Source of the DNA: UBA695 sp042691655
GTDB lineage: Bacteria; Verrucomicrobiota; Verrucomicrobiia; Chthoniobacterales; Chthoniobacteraceae
DNA length: 64,000 nucleotides
Direction of reading: 5' to 3'
NCBI GenBank assembly: GCA_042691655.1
Contig: CP170506.1
Coordinates: 4,526,001 to 4,590,000, forward strand
The translations under genes were made by a program, and so were the position numbers. The notes beneath the pieces were generated by a model. That model did no database searches, was not told the origin of the DNA, and was given only the letters and a program-made list of their open reading frames with translations. Below are positions 50,712 to 62,700 of the stretch, piece after piece (within the stretch, counting starts at the first letter, position 1; the number at the start of each line of letters is the position of its first letter).

Positions 50712-51815
50712 CTACACCAGCGGCTTGGCCGAGTTGGTCCCCATGGCCGCCAGCGTCGCCTTCACATTGGCTTCGATGGTGAAGCGCGAAGCCAGCTCTC
50801 CGAGCCGGGGGCGGATCGCCGCGCGCCGTTCCGGGTCAGTCCAGCCTTCCAGCGCCCGGGCGATGGCGCCCGAGTCGGCCGGGTTGGCGATCACGTCGCC
50901 GCAAGCCCCGAGCACTTCGGAAACCCCGTTGGCTGAAGTCGTCACCACCGGCAGCCCGGCGGCCAGCGCCTCCAGACAGGCGTTTGAAAAGGGATCGTAA
51001 AACGTCGGCAGCAGGAACACATCCGCCGCCGCATAGCACGCGGGCATGTTTTTGACTGGCCCGAGGAACCGCACCCGCGCCGTGCTTCCGCCGTAAGCCT
51101 TCGGGTCGCCCTTCCCGGCCACGATCAGCACCGGGCGGCCCCGCATCCGGTTCACCGCCTCCACGGCGGCCCGCAGCCCCTTGCGTTCCCAGCCGCTTCC
51201 GGCGAAAAACACCGCCGTATCGCCCTCCGAAAGGCCCCACTCCGCCCGGAGCGCCTCGCGTCGGCCCGGTTCCACCCGGGGCATCGGAGGCAGCCCGTTG
51301 TAAACCACGTGGATGCGCGAGGGCGGGTAGCCGTATTCGCGCACGATCTCGTCCTTTACCATGCGGCAGTTGGCGATCACGATTCCCGCGCCGTCGTTGG
51401 AAAAAAGCCGCGCCTCCAGCTCCAGGAGCTGCCGGTGCTTCGGGTTGAACCCCCGGGTCCAGCGCTTCCAAGCCGGTTCGAAGGCGTCCCGCCGCTTCAG
51501 CCAGGCCCGGTGCACGCCATCGCCCGCCCGGTAGGCGTCGCAGGCGTAGATGCGCTCCAGCGAAAAAAGATAATCGCACGCCCCGTGCGGGCGCATCCGG
51601 GGCCGGGCGCGCTCCAGCGCCGCCGCGAACGCCTTGGGCGAACGTCCCGGGATTACCTCGATCTCCCCGTCGGGCCACTCGCTGGCAGGCCAGTCCGCCG
51701 ACGTGAAAAGCAGGCACTCGTGCCCAGCCTCCCGCAGCGCCCGCGCGAAGCGTTTCAAATAAGCTTCAGCTCCGCCCGTGGCCGAATATCCCCGCCGTAC
51801 CAGACCGATCTTCAT
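50712..51815 (-). CDS. GT4-family glycosyltransferase
   Basis: A 367-residue GT-B glycosyltransferase. The N-terminal donor-side loop is KIGLVRRGYSATGGAEAYLKRFARAL and the C-terminal nucleotide-sugar motif is LLPTFYDPFSNACLEALAAGLPVVTT (EX7E type), preceded by FAGSGWERKGLRAAVEAV. It resembles WaaG-type LPS core transferases. Divergent from the GT9 heptosyltransferase (117 bp apart), which together with msbA suggests an LPS core assembly locus. Confidence 0.88.
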   Translation of the reverse strand: MKIGLVRRGYSATGGAEAYLKRFARALREAGHECLLFTSADWPASEWPDGEIEVIPGRSPKAFAAALERARPRMRPHGACDYLFSLERIYACDAYRAGDGVHRAWLKRRDAFEPAWKRWTRGFNPKHRQLLELEARLFSNDGAGIVIANCRMVKDEIVREYGYPPSRIHVVYNGLPPMPRVEPGRREALRAEWGLSEGDTAVFFAGSGWERKGLRAAVEAVNRMRGRPVLIVAGKGDPKAYGGSTARVRFLGPVKNMPACYAAADVFLLPTFYDPFSNACLEALAAGLPVVTTSANGVSEVLGACGDVIANPADSGAIARALEGWTDPERRAAIRPRLGELASRFTIEANVKATLAAMGTNSAKPLV

Positions 51816-51932
51816 GAGACAATATAAGGGGAAAATTGAAGCGCGCTTGAAAACATCGGGGGCACAGGATAAGGGTTCGGACCTGCTTTATACAGCATTT
51901 CCCGCACCCGCTGCGGGAAATCGGCAAACCAC

Positions 51933-52941
51933 ATGAACATCCTCGCGCTCAAACTGAAGCGGATCGGTGACCTGATCCTGACGACCCCGGCACTCGCGGC
52001 GTTGCGTGGGGCGTTCCCCGGGGCAAAAATTACCCTCTGCGTCATGGAAAACTGCGAGGGGCTCCTGCCTGCCGTGCGCTCTGTGGACGAAACGCTGGTC
52101 TTCCGTTACTGGCGTCCCAACACCGGGCTTCTGGCGCGCCTGGCCGCGGGGAAGTTCGACGTCTGCCTCGACTTCACCGGCAACGACCGCTCGGCCTTTT
52201 TCGCCCTCCTCTCCCGCGCCCCGCGCCGGATCACATGGCAGTGGGTGCGCCGCCGCTGGCACCGCCAGCTTCCCTTTAATGAGTTCGTGGACTCCAGCGT
52301 CAGGGAAAACCACACCATCGACCACCATCTCGACATGCTGGCCCCCCTGGGAATTCCCCGAACCCCCACCCCCATCGACCTGCGCCTGCCCGCCAGCGCC
52401 GACGCCGCCCCCGGGCGGCTCCTCTACGAAGCGGGCATCGACCACGAATTCGCCGTCGTCCACCCCGGCACCGCCCGGGCGGAGAAATACTGGGAGCCCG
52501 AACGCTGGGCCGCCGTTATCGACCATTGCCAGGGCGACCTGGGATTGCCGTGTGTCGTCACCGGCGGCAGCGCCCCCTTCGAGCAGGCCCACCTCGCCGC
52601 CATTTGCCACCATGTGCGCACCCCGTGGCACGATTTCTCCGGCAGCCTCGATCTCCTGGGCCTCGCCGCCATCATCCGGCGCGCCTCGCTGCTCCTGAGC
52701 ATGGATAGCGCCCCCGTACATCTCGGCGCGGCCTTTGGCACCCCGCAGGTCGCCCTTTTTGGCCAGACCAACCCCTTCGCCTGGCGACCCCGCCACCCCC
52801 GGGCCGTCGTGCTTTTCTCTGGGGAACCCGAGCCGCTCACCTGTTTCGACCCCCGCGCCCTTCCCAGATCGCTCAGCGAAATATCGACGGATGCGGTAAT
52901 TCGTGTTATCGACTCCCTCTTCCCATCCCTTTCTCCGATCC

Positions 52942-52955
<14 letters not shown>
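51933..52955 (+). CDS. GT9-family heptosyltransferase-like protein
   Basis: A 340-residue glycosyltransferase family 9 protein like WaaC/WaaF/WaaQ. The N-terminus is MNILALKLKRIGDLILTTPALAALRGAFPGAKITL. The later blocks FAVVHPGTARAEKYWEPERWAAVI and SMDSAPVHLGAAFGTPQVALFGQTNPFAWRP (ADP-heptose site) are family-typical. It overlaps msbA by 14 bp. It would use the product of the HldD pathway; the acceptor sugar is unknown. Confidence 0.9.
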
Positions 52956-54765
<1,810 letters not shown>

Positions 54766-54769
54766 CCCT

Positions 54770-55258
54770 ATGATGAAACGTTCTATCGCCGCGGCGATGC
54801 TGGCCATTGCCACCACCCTTTGCGGCCTCCCCGGAGCGCAAGCCCAGGACGCCCAAGCCAGCATCAAAGTCACCACCCGCCTCAACGCCAACGGGACGCG
54901 CACCGACACCCAGAAAAACCTGGAAGAGCGCATCTCCGACGCCCGCACGACGGATAAAAACGGCAAACTCATCAGCCATGTCGTCTTTCGGCTCGACGAA
55001 ATGGGCCGCGAAACCGAGGGAACCGTTTACAACGCCAAAGACCAGGTCGTTTCCATGACCTCGCTGCGCTACGACGGCATGGGACAGATCATCGAGCAGG
55101 TCGAAAAGAGCGCCACGGGTGCCGTAACCCGGCGCACCGTTTTTATTCGCGACGCGCAGGGCCGCCTGACCAGCATCGAGTCCTACGACGGCCAGGGGAA
55201 GAAGATCCAGATGGACAACCCCCCGGTGATCACCCCCCGCGTAAAAACCAAGAAGTAA
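54770..55258 (+). CDS. Uncharacterised secreted protein after msbA
   Basis: A 162-residue exported protein: signal peptide MMKRSIAAAMLAIATTLCG...AQAQDA. The mature part has RHS/YD-like short units such as TTDKNGKLISHVVFRLDEMG, RYDGMGQIIEQVEKSATG and RDAQGRLTSIESYDGQGK. Tight spacing (4 bp after msbA, 12 bp before cutA) puts it in the same operon. Function unknown. Confidence 0.75.
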   Translation: MMKRSIAAAMLAIATTLCGLPGAQAQDAQASIKVTTRLNANGTRTDTQKNLEERISDARTTDKNGKLISHVVFRLDEMGRETEGTVYNAKDQVVSMTSLRYDGMGQIIEQVEKSATGAVTRRTVFIRDAQGRLTSIESYDGQGKKIQMDNPPVITPRVKTKK

Positions 55259-55270
55259 CGGCACCGCCCC

Positions 55271-55585
55271 ATGAGCGCGCTTCTCTTGCTCTCCACCTTT
55301 CCCGATGCGGAAGCCGCCCGGCGGATCGCCGGAACGTTGGTCGAGGAGCGCCTTGCGGCATGCGCCAACCTGCTCCCCGGCGCGGAATCCATCTACCGCT
55401 GGGAGGGAAAAGTAGAGCGGGCCGCCGAAGTGGTCGCGTTTTTCAAAACCACCGAAGCCTGCCGGGCCCACTTCGAAGCGCGCCTGAAAGAGCTGCATCC
55501 CTACGAAGTGCCCGAGATCCTCGTCTTGCGCCCCGAGGGCGGCCTGCCCGCCTACCTGCGCTGGATCGAGGAAAACGTAGGATAA
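55271..55585 (+). CDS. cutA: CutA1 divalent-cation tolerance protein
   Basis: A 104-residue trimeric alpha/beta protein of the CutA1 family. Markers are STFPDAEAARRIAGTLVEERLAACANLLP, ESIYRWEGKVERAAEVVAFFKTT and LHPYEVPEILVL. Implicated in metal tolerance in E. coli, though its exact role is unclear. Last gene of the GT9-msbA-ORF-cutA unit. After it come a hairpin and the first pgsA-derived repeat. Confidence 0.93.
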   Translation: MSALLLLSTFPDAEAARRIAGTLVEERLAACANLLPGAESIYRWEGKVERAAEVVAFFKTTEACRAHFEARLKELHPYEVPEILVLRPEGGLPAYLRWIEENVG

Positions 55586-55652
55586 GGGTTATGGGAAGAC
55601 CCCGAAGCAAACTTGATGAAAAAGGAAACGGCTGGCTGCTCCATCAAGTAAA

Positions 55653-55679
55653 GGGCACCTCTGGAAACCGAGGCGCCCT
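55653..55679. repeat. Hairpin sharing its arm with the 13.35-kb palindrome
   Basis: GGGCACCTC and GAGGCGCCC form a nine-position stem with one mismatch around TGGAAACC. Its first 22 bases are identical to 13350-13371. It directly touches the left 46-bp repeat. Confidence 0.65.
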
Positions 55680-55723
55680 TAAGCAGTACCCGGTTTTTCC
55701 AGAGGTAGCCGACGCCGGAGTAG
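55678..55723. repeat. 46-bp direct repeat, left copy (pgsA 3'-end sequence)
   Basis: 45 of 46 bases match 56463-56508, which is the 3' coding end of pgsA. The two copies are 785 bp apart in the same orientation and flank the SDR gene. Contains CCCGGTTTTTCCAGAGGTAG. Confidence 0.9.
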
Positions 55724-55750
55724 CGCGCCGGAACCGATGATCATGCCTTT

Positions 55751-56449
55751 CTATTCTGGAAGGTGTTTCAAAAGCCAACCGACTACAGACCATCGCTTGG
55801 TCAGATAGGAAATCGGGCGGCGTTTATCGGCACAGTTAACGATCTGTTGAGCTGCTTTCTGTGGCGACGATATCCAGAATGGGGATTTTGCTTTCATCAT
55901 GGCGGTGTCTACAAATCCCGGGCGAATATCAGTGACATAGATTGGCAAACCCGACCGCTTTGCGCGCATTCGCAACGCTTGGAGGTAACGGGAAACAAAT
56001 GCTTTGGAAGCGCCGTATGCAGGTGCTTCCCCCGCGCCCCTCAATGCGGCCACTGACGAGATGCCAACCAAGTGTCCATGGCCTTGCGTTTCGAATATTC
56101 GCATAGCCGCACAAGAAAGTTTCGCGAATCCCAAGGCATTTGTTTGAATCGTGATCTCCTCCAGCCCCCAATCCAGAGACTCATTGATAAAACCCACCCC
56201 CGAGGCGATGTAGACATAATCGACCGTTCCCAGCGCTCGCGACATCTCGTGAAAACGCTCTACCGCATCGTCTGATGTGATGTCAAAAGCCTGAAACTGC
56301 ACAACATTGGGATGGGTCGCTGCGTATTGCTCAAGCAGTTGCTGGCGGCGAGCTGCAATGCCGATCCGATATCCTCTGGCCGAAAGAACTTTGGCAATCT
56401 CAAGCCCTATTCCCGAGGAGGCGCCGATAATGAGAGCTGAAGTGTTCAA
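55751..56449 (-). CDS. Short-chain dehydrogenase/reductase
   Basis: A 232-residue SDR. The cofactor loop is ALIIGASSGIGLEIAKVL, followed by the catalytic Ser in LVGISSVAALRG and the YGASKAF motif (YxxxK), then DIRPGFVDTAMM. The Arg residues after strand 2 (AARRQQ) suggest NADP. Its base composition is clearly AT-richer than its neighbours and it is bracketed by a 46-bp direct repeat taken from pgsA, so recent acquisition is likely. It starts 4 bp after the pgsA stop. Substrate unknown. Confidence 0.88.
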   Translation of the reverse strand: MNTSALIIGASSGIGLEIAKVLSARGYRIGIAARRQQLLEQYAATHPNVVQFQAFDITSDDAVERFHEMSRALGTVDYVYIASGVGFINESLDWGLEEITIQTNALGFAKLSCAAMRIFETQGHGHLVGISSVAALRGAGEAPAYGASKAFVSRYLQALRMRAKRSGLPIYVTDIRPGFVDTAMMKAKSPFWISSPQKAAQQIVNCADKRRPISYLTKRWSVVGWLLKHLPE

Positions 56450-56453
56450 CGGC

Positions 56454-57026
56454 CTACTCCGTCTTAAGCAGCACCCGGTTTTTCCAGAGGTAGCCGACGC
56501 CGGAGTAGAGGGTGAGGGCGAGGGCGATGCCGATTAACGGGGTGCCGATCTGCGATTGGATGCGGTCGAGCATTTCCCGGCTCAGGCCCAGGCCGTGGAA
56601 TTCCCGCGCGGCCAGGATCAGTAAAAAGAAAATGACCGTGGCGATCTGCCAGCCGGTCTTGTGCTTGCCGATGGCCTCGGAGGGGAGCACGATCCCCTTG
56701 GACGCCGCCAGCAGGCGCAGGCCGGTAATCAAAAACTCGCGGCTGATGATGACCACCACCGCCCAGGCCGGAATACATCGCCCCACCAGGCAGATGAACG
56801 CCCCGGTGATCATGATTTTGTCCACCAGCGGGTCCATCAATTTGCCAAAATCGGTGACGAGGCCGTCGCGCCGGGCGATGTAGCCGTCGGCGTAGTCGGT
56901 GGCGCTCCCGGCGATGAACAATAGCAGGGCCAGCGTGTGACTGTAGGGCCAGTCCACGCTCAGCAAAAAGACAAACCCGAGCGTCAGGAAGAATCGGGCG
57001 ATAGTCAGGCGGTTGGGCAGGTTCAT
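56454..57026 (-). CDS. pgsA: CDP-diacylglycerol-glycerol-3-phosphate 3-phosphatidyltransferase
   Basis: A 190-residue inner-membrane enzyme committing CDP-diacylglycerol to phosphatidylglycerol. The CDP-alcohol phosphotransferase signature is complete: DYADGYIARRDG...FGKLMDPLVDK (D-x2-DG-x2-AR-x8-G-x3-D-x3-D). The N-terminus MNLPNRLTIARFFLT is typical. Its 3' end (YLWKNRVLLKTE) is the source of related sequences at 55678-55723 and 30148-30190. pbpC lies 76 bp upstream on the same strand. Confidence 0.95.
   Translation of the reverse strand: MNLPNRLTIARFFLTLGFVFLLSVDWPYSHTLALLLFIAGSATDYADGYIARRDGLVTDFGKLMDPLVDKIMITGAFICLVGRCIPAWAVVVIISREFLITGLRLLAASKGIVLPSEAIGKHKTGWQIATVIFFLLILAAREFHGLGLSREMLDRIQSQIGTPLIGIALALTLYSGVGYLWKNRVLLKTE
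56463..56508. repeat. 46-bp direct repeat, right copy (inside pgsA)
   Basis: The partner of 55678-55723, within the last codons of pgsA. Identity stops just before the pgsA stop codon on one side and after GGAGTAG on the other. Confidence 0.9.
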
Positions 57027-57102
57027 TCGGAGCGCGCCCAGATTCGCACCCCCGGCGCAATGCGGTCAATGCCGGAATGATTTATAGGAGCTGGAAACAC
57101 CC

Positions 57103-59415
57103 TTACTGTCCCTCGACGGCTTGAATGAGTACCGGAACTGAATCCGAGCGCCCATGGTCGTCGACCGCCGTGACGCTGTAGCGCCCCGGGCTGGGCTTCC
57201 AGGGGAACGCTTCGCCGGGGGCGGCGGTGCCCAGAAATTGTTTGTCCGCGAACCAGTAGAGCCGCGCCACCCCCGTGTCCGCCTCGGCCTTGAGCGCCAG
57301 CTTGCGGTGGTCGTCGCCGCCCGCACGGATTGCGTAGCTTTGCCCGGGTTGGGGGGAAACGATCCGCAGCGCCTGGCCTTTGATGGCGTTGGCGGCGATG
57401 GACTCCGGGCCGCACCCTGGCAGGAAGGGCGGCGGCAGCCGTCGCGGCAGGCCGGCCCGCTCAAAAAGCTCCAGGAGGTTGGACGGCCAGAATTCGTAGA
57501 CTTCCCGCTTCAAGGTGTGGGTGCCGTCATCCACCGCCACGCGCAACCCGGTCTCCGCATCCACCAGCACCTCGCGATCGATGGAACAGGTGGAAATGGG
57601 GGTTATCCCGGGAATGAACCAGCCGGTGACGCGGTCTTTGCACCCGTCCAGGGGCAGTTGCCCGGAGACGGCGCAAAAATCCACTTTGCGGAGGTTGGCT
57701 CCGGGAGGAGGCTGACGCGCCCGCCAGCGCAAGCCGTGGGTGGCGCGCAGGCTGTCGATAATCTGAAACGCCAACGGCGCGGCACAGCTCCGGCCGACAA
57801 AGGCGGGATTGGCGCGCCCGTCGAAATTGCCCATCCAGACGGCCACAAGGTAATGCCCAAAAATCGCCACGGTCCAGGCGTCGTGGAAGCCATTGGAGGT
57901 GCCGGTTTTCCAGTAGACGGGCTCCTCCGCGTTTTCGGCGCCGGGGGAAACCCGGCCGTTGGTTTTGAGCATTTCGAGGGTCAGGAATGCCGATTCCGGG
58001 CTAAACGCGCGCGTTCCCGGGTTAGGCAGGTAAGGAAGGGTGCGCTGAAGGGGATGGAGCTTTCCATCGTTGGCGAGCGCTCCGTACAGCCGCGCGAGGT
58101 CCTCCAGGGTGACTTCCGCTCCACCGAGCGCCAGCGTCAGCCCGTAGAACGGCTCTTCATGCGGGAGGTCGATCCCGGCCGTTTTCAGCCACTCATAGAA
58201 GCGGGGATGCGCAAGCCGGGCGGCAAGCGTGATGGCCGGGAGGTTGCGGCTGCGGACCAGCGCATCCGTGGCCCGGATCGGCCCGGCAAACTCGCGGTCA
58301 AAGTTCTCCGGGTTGTATCCGGCGAAGCGGTGCGGCGCATCGACGAGAAGGCTTAGGGGGTGAATTAAGCCTTGATCCATGGCCAGGGCGTAGATGAACG
58401 GCTTGAGCGCTGAGCCGGGGGAGCGTTTGCCTCGGGTGCCGTCGATCTGACCGCGAATCGCCGGGTCGAAGAAATTCGCCGAGCCGATATCGGCCAAGAT
58501 CTCCATCGTGGAGGTGTCAACCAGGAGGGCCGCCGCGTTGTGGACTCCGAGTTCCCGCCGGGAAGCAAGGTAATCCCGAACGCGGCGCTCCAGCGTGCGC
58601 TGCAAAGTCAGATCCAGCGTGGTGGCGATCGTGCGCTGATCGCCGCTGGCTCTCAATACCCGCCGGGTGAAATGGGGTGCGAGAAACGGCGGGGAAGAGA
58701 GAGCCCGTGCGCGAAAAGCTTTTCCGCCGCTTCCGGGGGCTATTTGCTCGAACAAACGATTTTGAGCTGCGGTGAGCGCGGGGTTATCCCGGTCTGAGGA
58801 TAAGGCCCGGCGCGTCGGGCTTTGAGGAATCACGCTGAGCGTGACCGCCTCGGGTAACGATAGCTGCGCGGGCGGCTTGCCGAAGTAGAGCAAGCTGGCG
58901 GCTCCCACGCCTTCGAGGTTGCGCCCATACGGCGCGAGGTTGAAATAGGCTTCGAGGATTTGCTGCTTGGAATAGTGCCGCTCGATCTGGAGCGCCCGGT
59001 ACATCTGGAGGAGCTTGCCCTGGAACGTGCGGGAGCGGATTCCGTAGCGCAGCCGGGCCAACTGCATCGTGATGGTGGAGGCTCCCGCGTGAGCTTTGCC
59101 CGAAGTGATGAGGCTCCAAGCGGAGCGGGTGATCGGCACCAGGTTCACCCCGGGGTGCCGGTTGTAATAGCGGTCCTCGTGAAGAAGCGTCGCCCGGACG
59201 AGCTCCGGCGAAATCTCGGAAAGCGGCGTGTAAATCCGGTATTTTTCGTCGCGGGTCAGCGTCACCCGCAGTAGCTCGTGGTGGCGGTCAAAGACTTGCC
59301 GGGAGAACGGAATCCCGTCGAGGAGCGGTGGCTTGGGCAGGAAAATCCACCCAAGCCCGACCATCAAGCAGGCCGCGCCAACGGCGGTCAGCGCGAATTT
59401 TCGGCGGGGATTCAT
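57103..59415 (-). CDS. pbpC: Penicillin-binding protein 1C
   Basis: A 770-residue bifunctional peptidoglycan glycosyltransferase/transpeptidase anchored by one N-terminal helix (FALTAVGAACLMVGLGWIF). The glycosyltransferase domain has LLHEDRYYNRHPGVN (catalytic Glu), GASTITMQLARL and KQQILEAYFNLAPYGRNLEG. The transpeptidase domain has the SxxK motif in RSPGSALKPFIYAL, SRN in VRSRNLPA and KTGTSNGFHDAW. The C-terminal PBP1C-specific domain follows. ATG 59415 (MNPRRKF) is preferred. The alpha-2-macroglobulin gene upstream reproduces the pbpC-yfhM pairing of E. coli. Confidence 0.94.
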   Translation of the reverse strand: MNPRRKFALTAVGAACLMVGLGWIFLPKPPLLDGIPFSRQVFDRHHELLRVTLTRDEKYRIYTPLSEISPELVRATLLHEDRYYNRHPGVNLVPITRSAWSLITSGKAHAGASTITMQLARLRYGIRSRTFQGKLLQMYRALQIERHYSKQQILEAYFNLAPYGRNLEGVGAASLLYFGKPPAQLSLPEAVTLSVIPQSPTRRALSSDRDNPALTAAQNRLFEQIAPGSGGKAFRARALSSPPFLAPHFTRRVLRASGDQRTIATTLDLTLQRTLERRVRDYLASRRELGVHNAAALLVDTSTMEILADIGSANFFDPAIRGQIDGTRGKRSPGSALKPFIYALAMDQGLIHPLSLLVDAPHRFAGYNPENFDREFAGPIRATDALVRSRNLPAITLAARLAHPRFYEWLKTAGIDLPHEEPFYGLTLALGGAEVTLEDLARLYGALANDGKLHPLQRTLPYLPNPGTRAFSPESAFLTLEMLKTNGRVSPGAENAEEPVYWKTGTSNGFHDAWTVAIFGHYLVAVWMGNFDGRANPAFVGRSCAAPLAFQIIDSLRATHGLRWRARQPPPGANLRKVDFCAVSGQLPLDGCKDRVTGWFIPGITPISTCSIDREVLVDAETGLRVAVDDGTHTLKREVYEFWPSNLLELFERAGLPRRLPPPFLPGCGPESIAANAIKGQALRIVSPQPGQSYAIRAGGDDHRKLALKAEADTGVARLYWFADKQFLGTAAPGEAFPWKPSPGRYSVTAVDDHGRSDSVPVLIQAVEGQ

Positions 59416-59743
59416 ACCGTTTCCAGTTAAAAAAGAGTCTTTAGACAGGATGAACAAGAGTTTGGGAGGAGGCCCGCCGGTCTGCGAGCAGAGAAGCTCG
59501 GCATTTTTTAAAACACAGTTGCTGTCAATCCTAAGCCGAAAATAGGTGTCCTAGAAAAAAGGCAGAGGGCTCACGCAAAGACGCAAAGAGTCCTGCCTTT
59601 CTTTGCGCCTTTGCGCCTTTGCGTGAGTATAAATATTCCCCCTCTTTTTTCATGCCGCGTGGAGCCCACGCACCAGCGGGGCATGGGGATCTGTCTAAAA
59701 TTGCCGAGCCTATCCTCAAGCTCATTGTTTACTAGACGTGGTA
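59416..59743. other. 328-bp gap between the alpha-2-macroglobulin gene and pbpC
   Basis: No gene was recognised. It contains the family I palindrome (59570-59627) and presumably the pbpC promoter; in other bacteria the two genes are often tightly linked, so the gap suggests separate transcription here. Confidence 0.5.
59570..59627. repeat. Dispersed palindrome, family I
   Basis: CTCACGCAAAGACGCAAAG and the inverse CTTTGCGCCTTTGCGTGAG enclose about 14 bp. It is the best-preserved copy of the unit at 1028-1085. Confidence 0.85.
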
Positions 59744-62700
59744 TCACTTGGCCTCGATCACCCGGATTTTCCCGCCCAGGCCGCGTGCCTTGAGGGTGCG
59801 GTCGTACATCGATTCCGCGAATACCGGCGGGACGACGAACTCGCCCCGGTTGCACGGCTTGATCTGGTAGGTGATGGTCCGGACGCTCGGCTGGATCGAC
59901 GTAAAGAGGATCGCGCGATCTTCTCGCGGTTCCACGAAATCGCATCCGTTCGATCCGGGGCCAGGGGGCAGGGAGGCGCTCACGATTTCGAAGCCGCCGG
60001 GCAGGAGGTCGATGATGGAGACGTTGTTCACGCTGGCTCCGTTCAATGTGCGGATCCTAAGCCGTACGGTGACGGGTTCGCCCAGTTTCGCGGGATTATC
60101 GGTGGCATTGACCGGCTTTCCGTTTTTATCCACCAGTTCGCGGTAGACTTCCATGCCGTCTTTGACCGGTTTTTCCGGCAGCCGGAGGTCGAATCCGGTC
60201 TCGATCACTTGGTAGAAGGCACCGATTCCGGCGGGTTGAGGCCGGGCGCTGAATTGCAAGGCGGTCGCCTTTTCGGAGAAGGGGGCCTGCTTCAGGAGCT
60301 TGCCAACGGCCTGCAATTCATGGGTTGCGGTCTTGTCTCCGGAGGGGATGGTTTCGCTGATGCCGAGGGTGACATTGCCCGCTTCGAGGTGCTGCGAGTA
60401 GCTCTTCAGCGCGGCCACGGCGTAAGCGGCCGTGAGAGTGTTGAAGCGCCCTTCGCTCACCGGCTTCAAAATCGACTGAAACTCGGCTGCGGTGATTTTC
60501 TTGAGCCGCTCGGGGAAGTGCCGGGCGACGATGGCGACATACTGCGAATCCGCGCCGAGGGGCTGGTAGAAGTCCCCCCACCAACGGGCGTTGCGTGGTT
60601 CGGGCGCGCCCATTTTGTAAGCGGCGATGAGGTCCCCGGCATGGTTGTCCTTTAGCAGTGCAAGCGCCCCGGCGAGGTAGACGCCGGTGAGATCGTTTTG
60701 CCAGGTCTTCGGGTATTGTTTGTCGAGGTAATCTCGCAGATTGAGAATGTAGTTGGTGGTGATGATCTCCTGCCGGGTCAGAAGGTAGATGGCGTAGGCG
60801 ATGGTGCGGGCTTGTTCAAGATTTTGAGGCTGGAGCGTGACCATCTTCTGTAGGTTGCGCGAGCCCGCTTCGAACACATCCTGCGGCGGTTCGAATCCCC
60901 CTTCTTTCGCTTCCGAGAGGAAGTGCATCACGTAAACCGAAAGGAAGTCGATGCCGTCCCTCGATCCCGCGCTCCAATAGCCGAAGGCTCCCTGATCATT
61001 TTGACGGCGGCGCAGGACGCCGAAGGTCTTCTGCATCTGCTGGTAAACCTCCGCCCGGCTTAAGGCAAAATCGGCTTCTCCGCTGACCATCAACCGGCAA
61101 AACGCGCCGCTGGTAATCTGCTCCGAGCATCCGTTGGGATAGTTCTTCAAATAGGCATCGAGCCCGTGGGCCAGCCCCAGCGGAAGCGCGGAAACCACGG
61201 CGTCGAGGTGCCGGTATTGCGGGTACATCGCGCGGCTCAGCGGGACGTCGCATTGCGGCTTGGTAAAGTTGCCGCTGCGAACATCCGTCATGAGCGGCAC
61301 CGAGGGGCGCACGCTCAGGGTGGACCGGAGCTTGGCGCTTTCGTTCCCCGAAGCCACCGTGAAGGTCAGGCTCGCCGAACCGAGAACTTTTTTTACTTTC
61401 ACGGACAAGACCACGCTCACTTCCCGGCCTTCCGGGATGACGAGCGGCTCGGCGGGGGCTTTCACGACTTCGAGGTGTTCGGAAGGGGTGGCGGTCAGCG
61501 TCACCTTGGCATCGGGGCCGGACCCAACGACGTTGTTGGCCACGGTGACGCCCACTTCAAACTGGTCGCCGGGCGCGGCCAGGGTCGGCACGCCGGGCGT
61601 AATGACGAACGGCCCGCGCACAATGGTCTCCTCTTCGACCGAATGGGTCGCGGCAATGGTTGAAATATCCGGCGTGGCGCTTGCAAGGAACGGCTTGAGC
61701 AATGATTTGTGGGCCGGTTCGGGCGCATAAGCCATGGCCATGACTTTAAGGGTGCCGTTGAAATAATCCGGCACATCATAGACGACTTCCCGCTCGGTGG
61801 GATCCGCGTCGATGACTCCCGACCAGTAGACCACCGGTTTTTCCGTCACCCGCTTGAACGGATTCAGGCGGCGCTCGTCGCCGTCCCCGCCGAAGGCCGC
61901 CGCGTGGAGGATCGAATATTCCGGCAGCAGCAAATCGACGATCTGCGAGGTTTGCACCATGAGGGCCGATTTGCGGAAGAAATAATTGAGCGGCTTCGGA
62001 ACCTCATACCCAGTAACCTGCAAAATGCCTTCGTCCACGGCCCAGACGACGATCTTCGCCGGGCGGTCCGTCTTGTATTTGAGGTGCAGCGGCTCACCGG
62101 GTTTGGTGAGCTTGGGCACGTCGAGGTCGATTTTAAGGCGCCGCCGTTCCAGATTCGCCGTGAAAGGGACGGCGCTATAGCTCAGCGGGCTCATGAAGAC
62201 TTCCTTCGAGTCGAGCCCGCGAATGAAGGAGACGTTGACATAGCCCGTTCCGTCGAACCCGTCGGGCAAGCGGATATGCTGGACGCTGCTGGTGGTATCC
62301 GCCGTGAACCATTGGGCCGCGTAGACTTTTTCCCGTTCGATGGTGATGAGGCCGCTGCCGGTGTAGGGTGCGGTAATACTGACGGCGATGTCGTCGCCCG
62401 CGTTGTATTGCTTGGCCGAGAGCTTCACATCCAGCTCGGCGTTCTTTTCCAGCGAGCGGGCCACCGCGCCCCGGCCAACCACCTGGAAGGAAAGGCGGCT
62501 CAAGCGCACGCGGGTCTCTTTGTCTCGCAGTTCCAGGATGTACTTCCCGGGCGTGGCCGTCGGGAGTTGGTAGGAGAGCCCCGGGGCGGAAATCGTCACG
62601 GGTTCGGTATGGATCACTTTCTCCTTCAGGACCGATTCGTACCGGTAGGTGCCGTCGTTCTGCTTGGCCAACACGGAAACATAGGTCTGCTCCGTGAGGC

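Noticed and set aside
55591..55740. 49-codon plus-strand frame after cutA
   Set aside because: It is mostly built from the hairpin at 55653-55679 and the 46-bp pgsA repeat, with no family likeness.
60885..60905. tRNA T-arm-like GGTTCGAATCCCC
   Set aside because: It lies in the conserved coding frame of the alpha-2-macroglobulin gene (GFEPP), and no acceptor, D or anticodon arm can be built around it.
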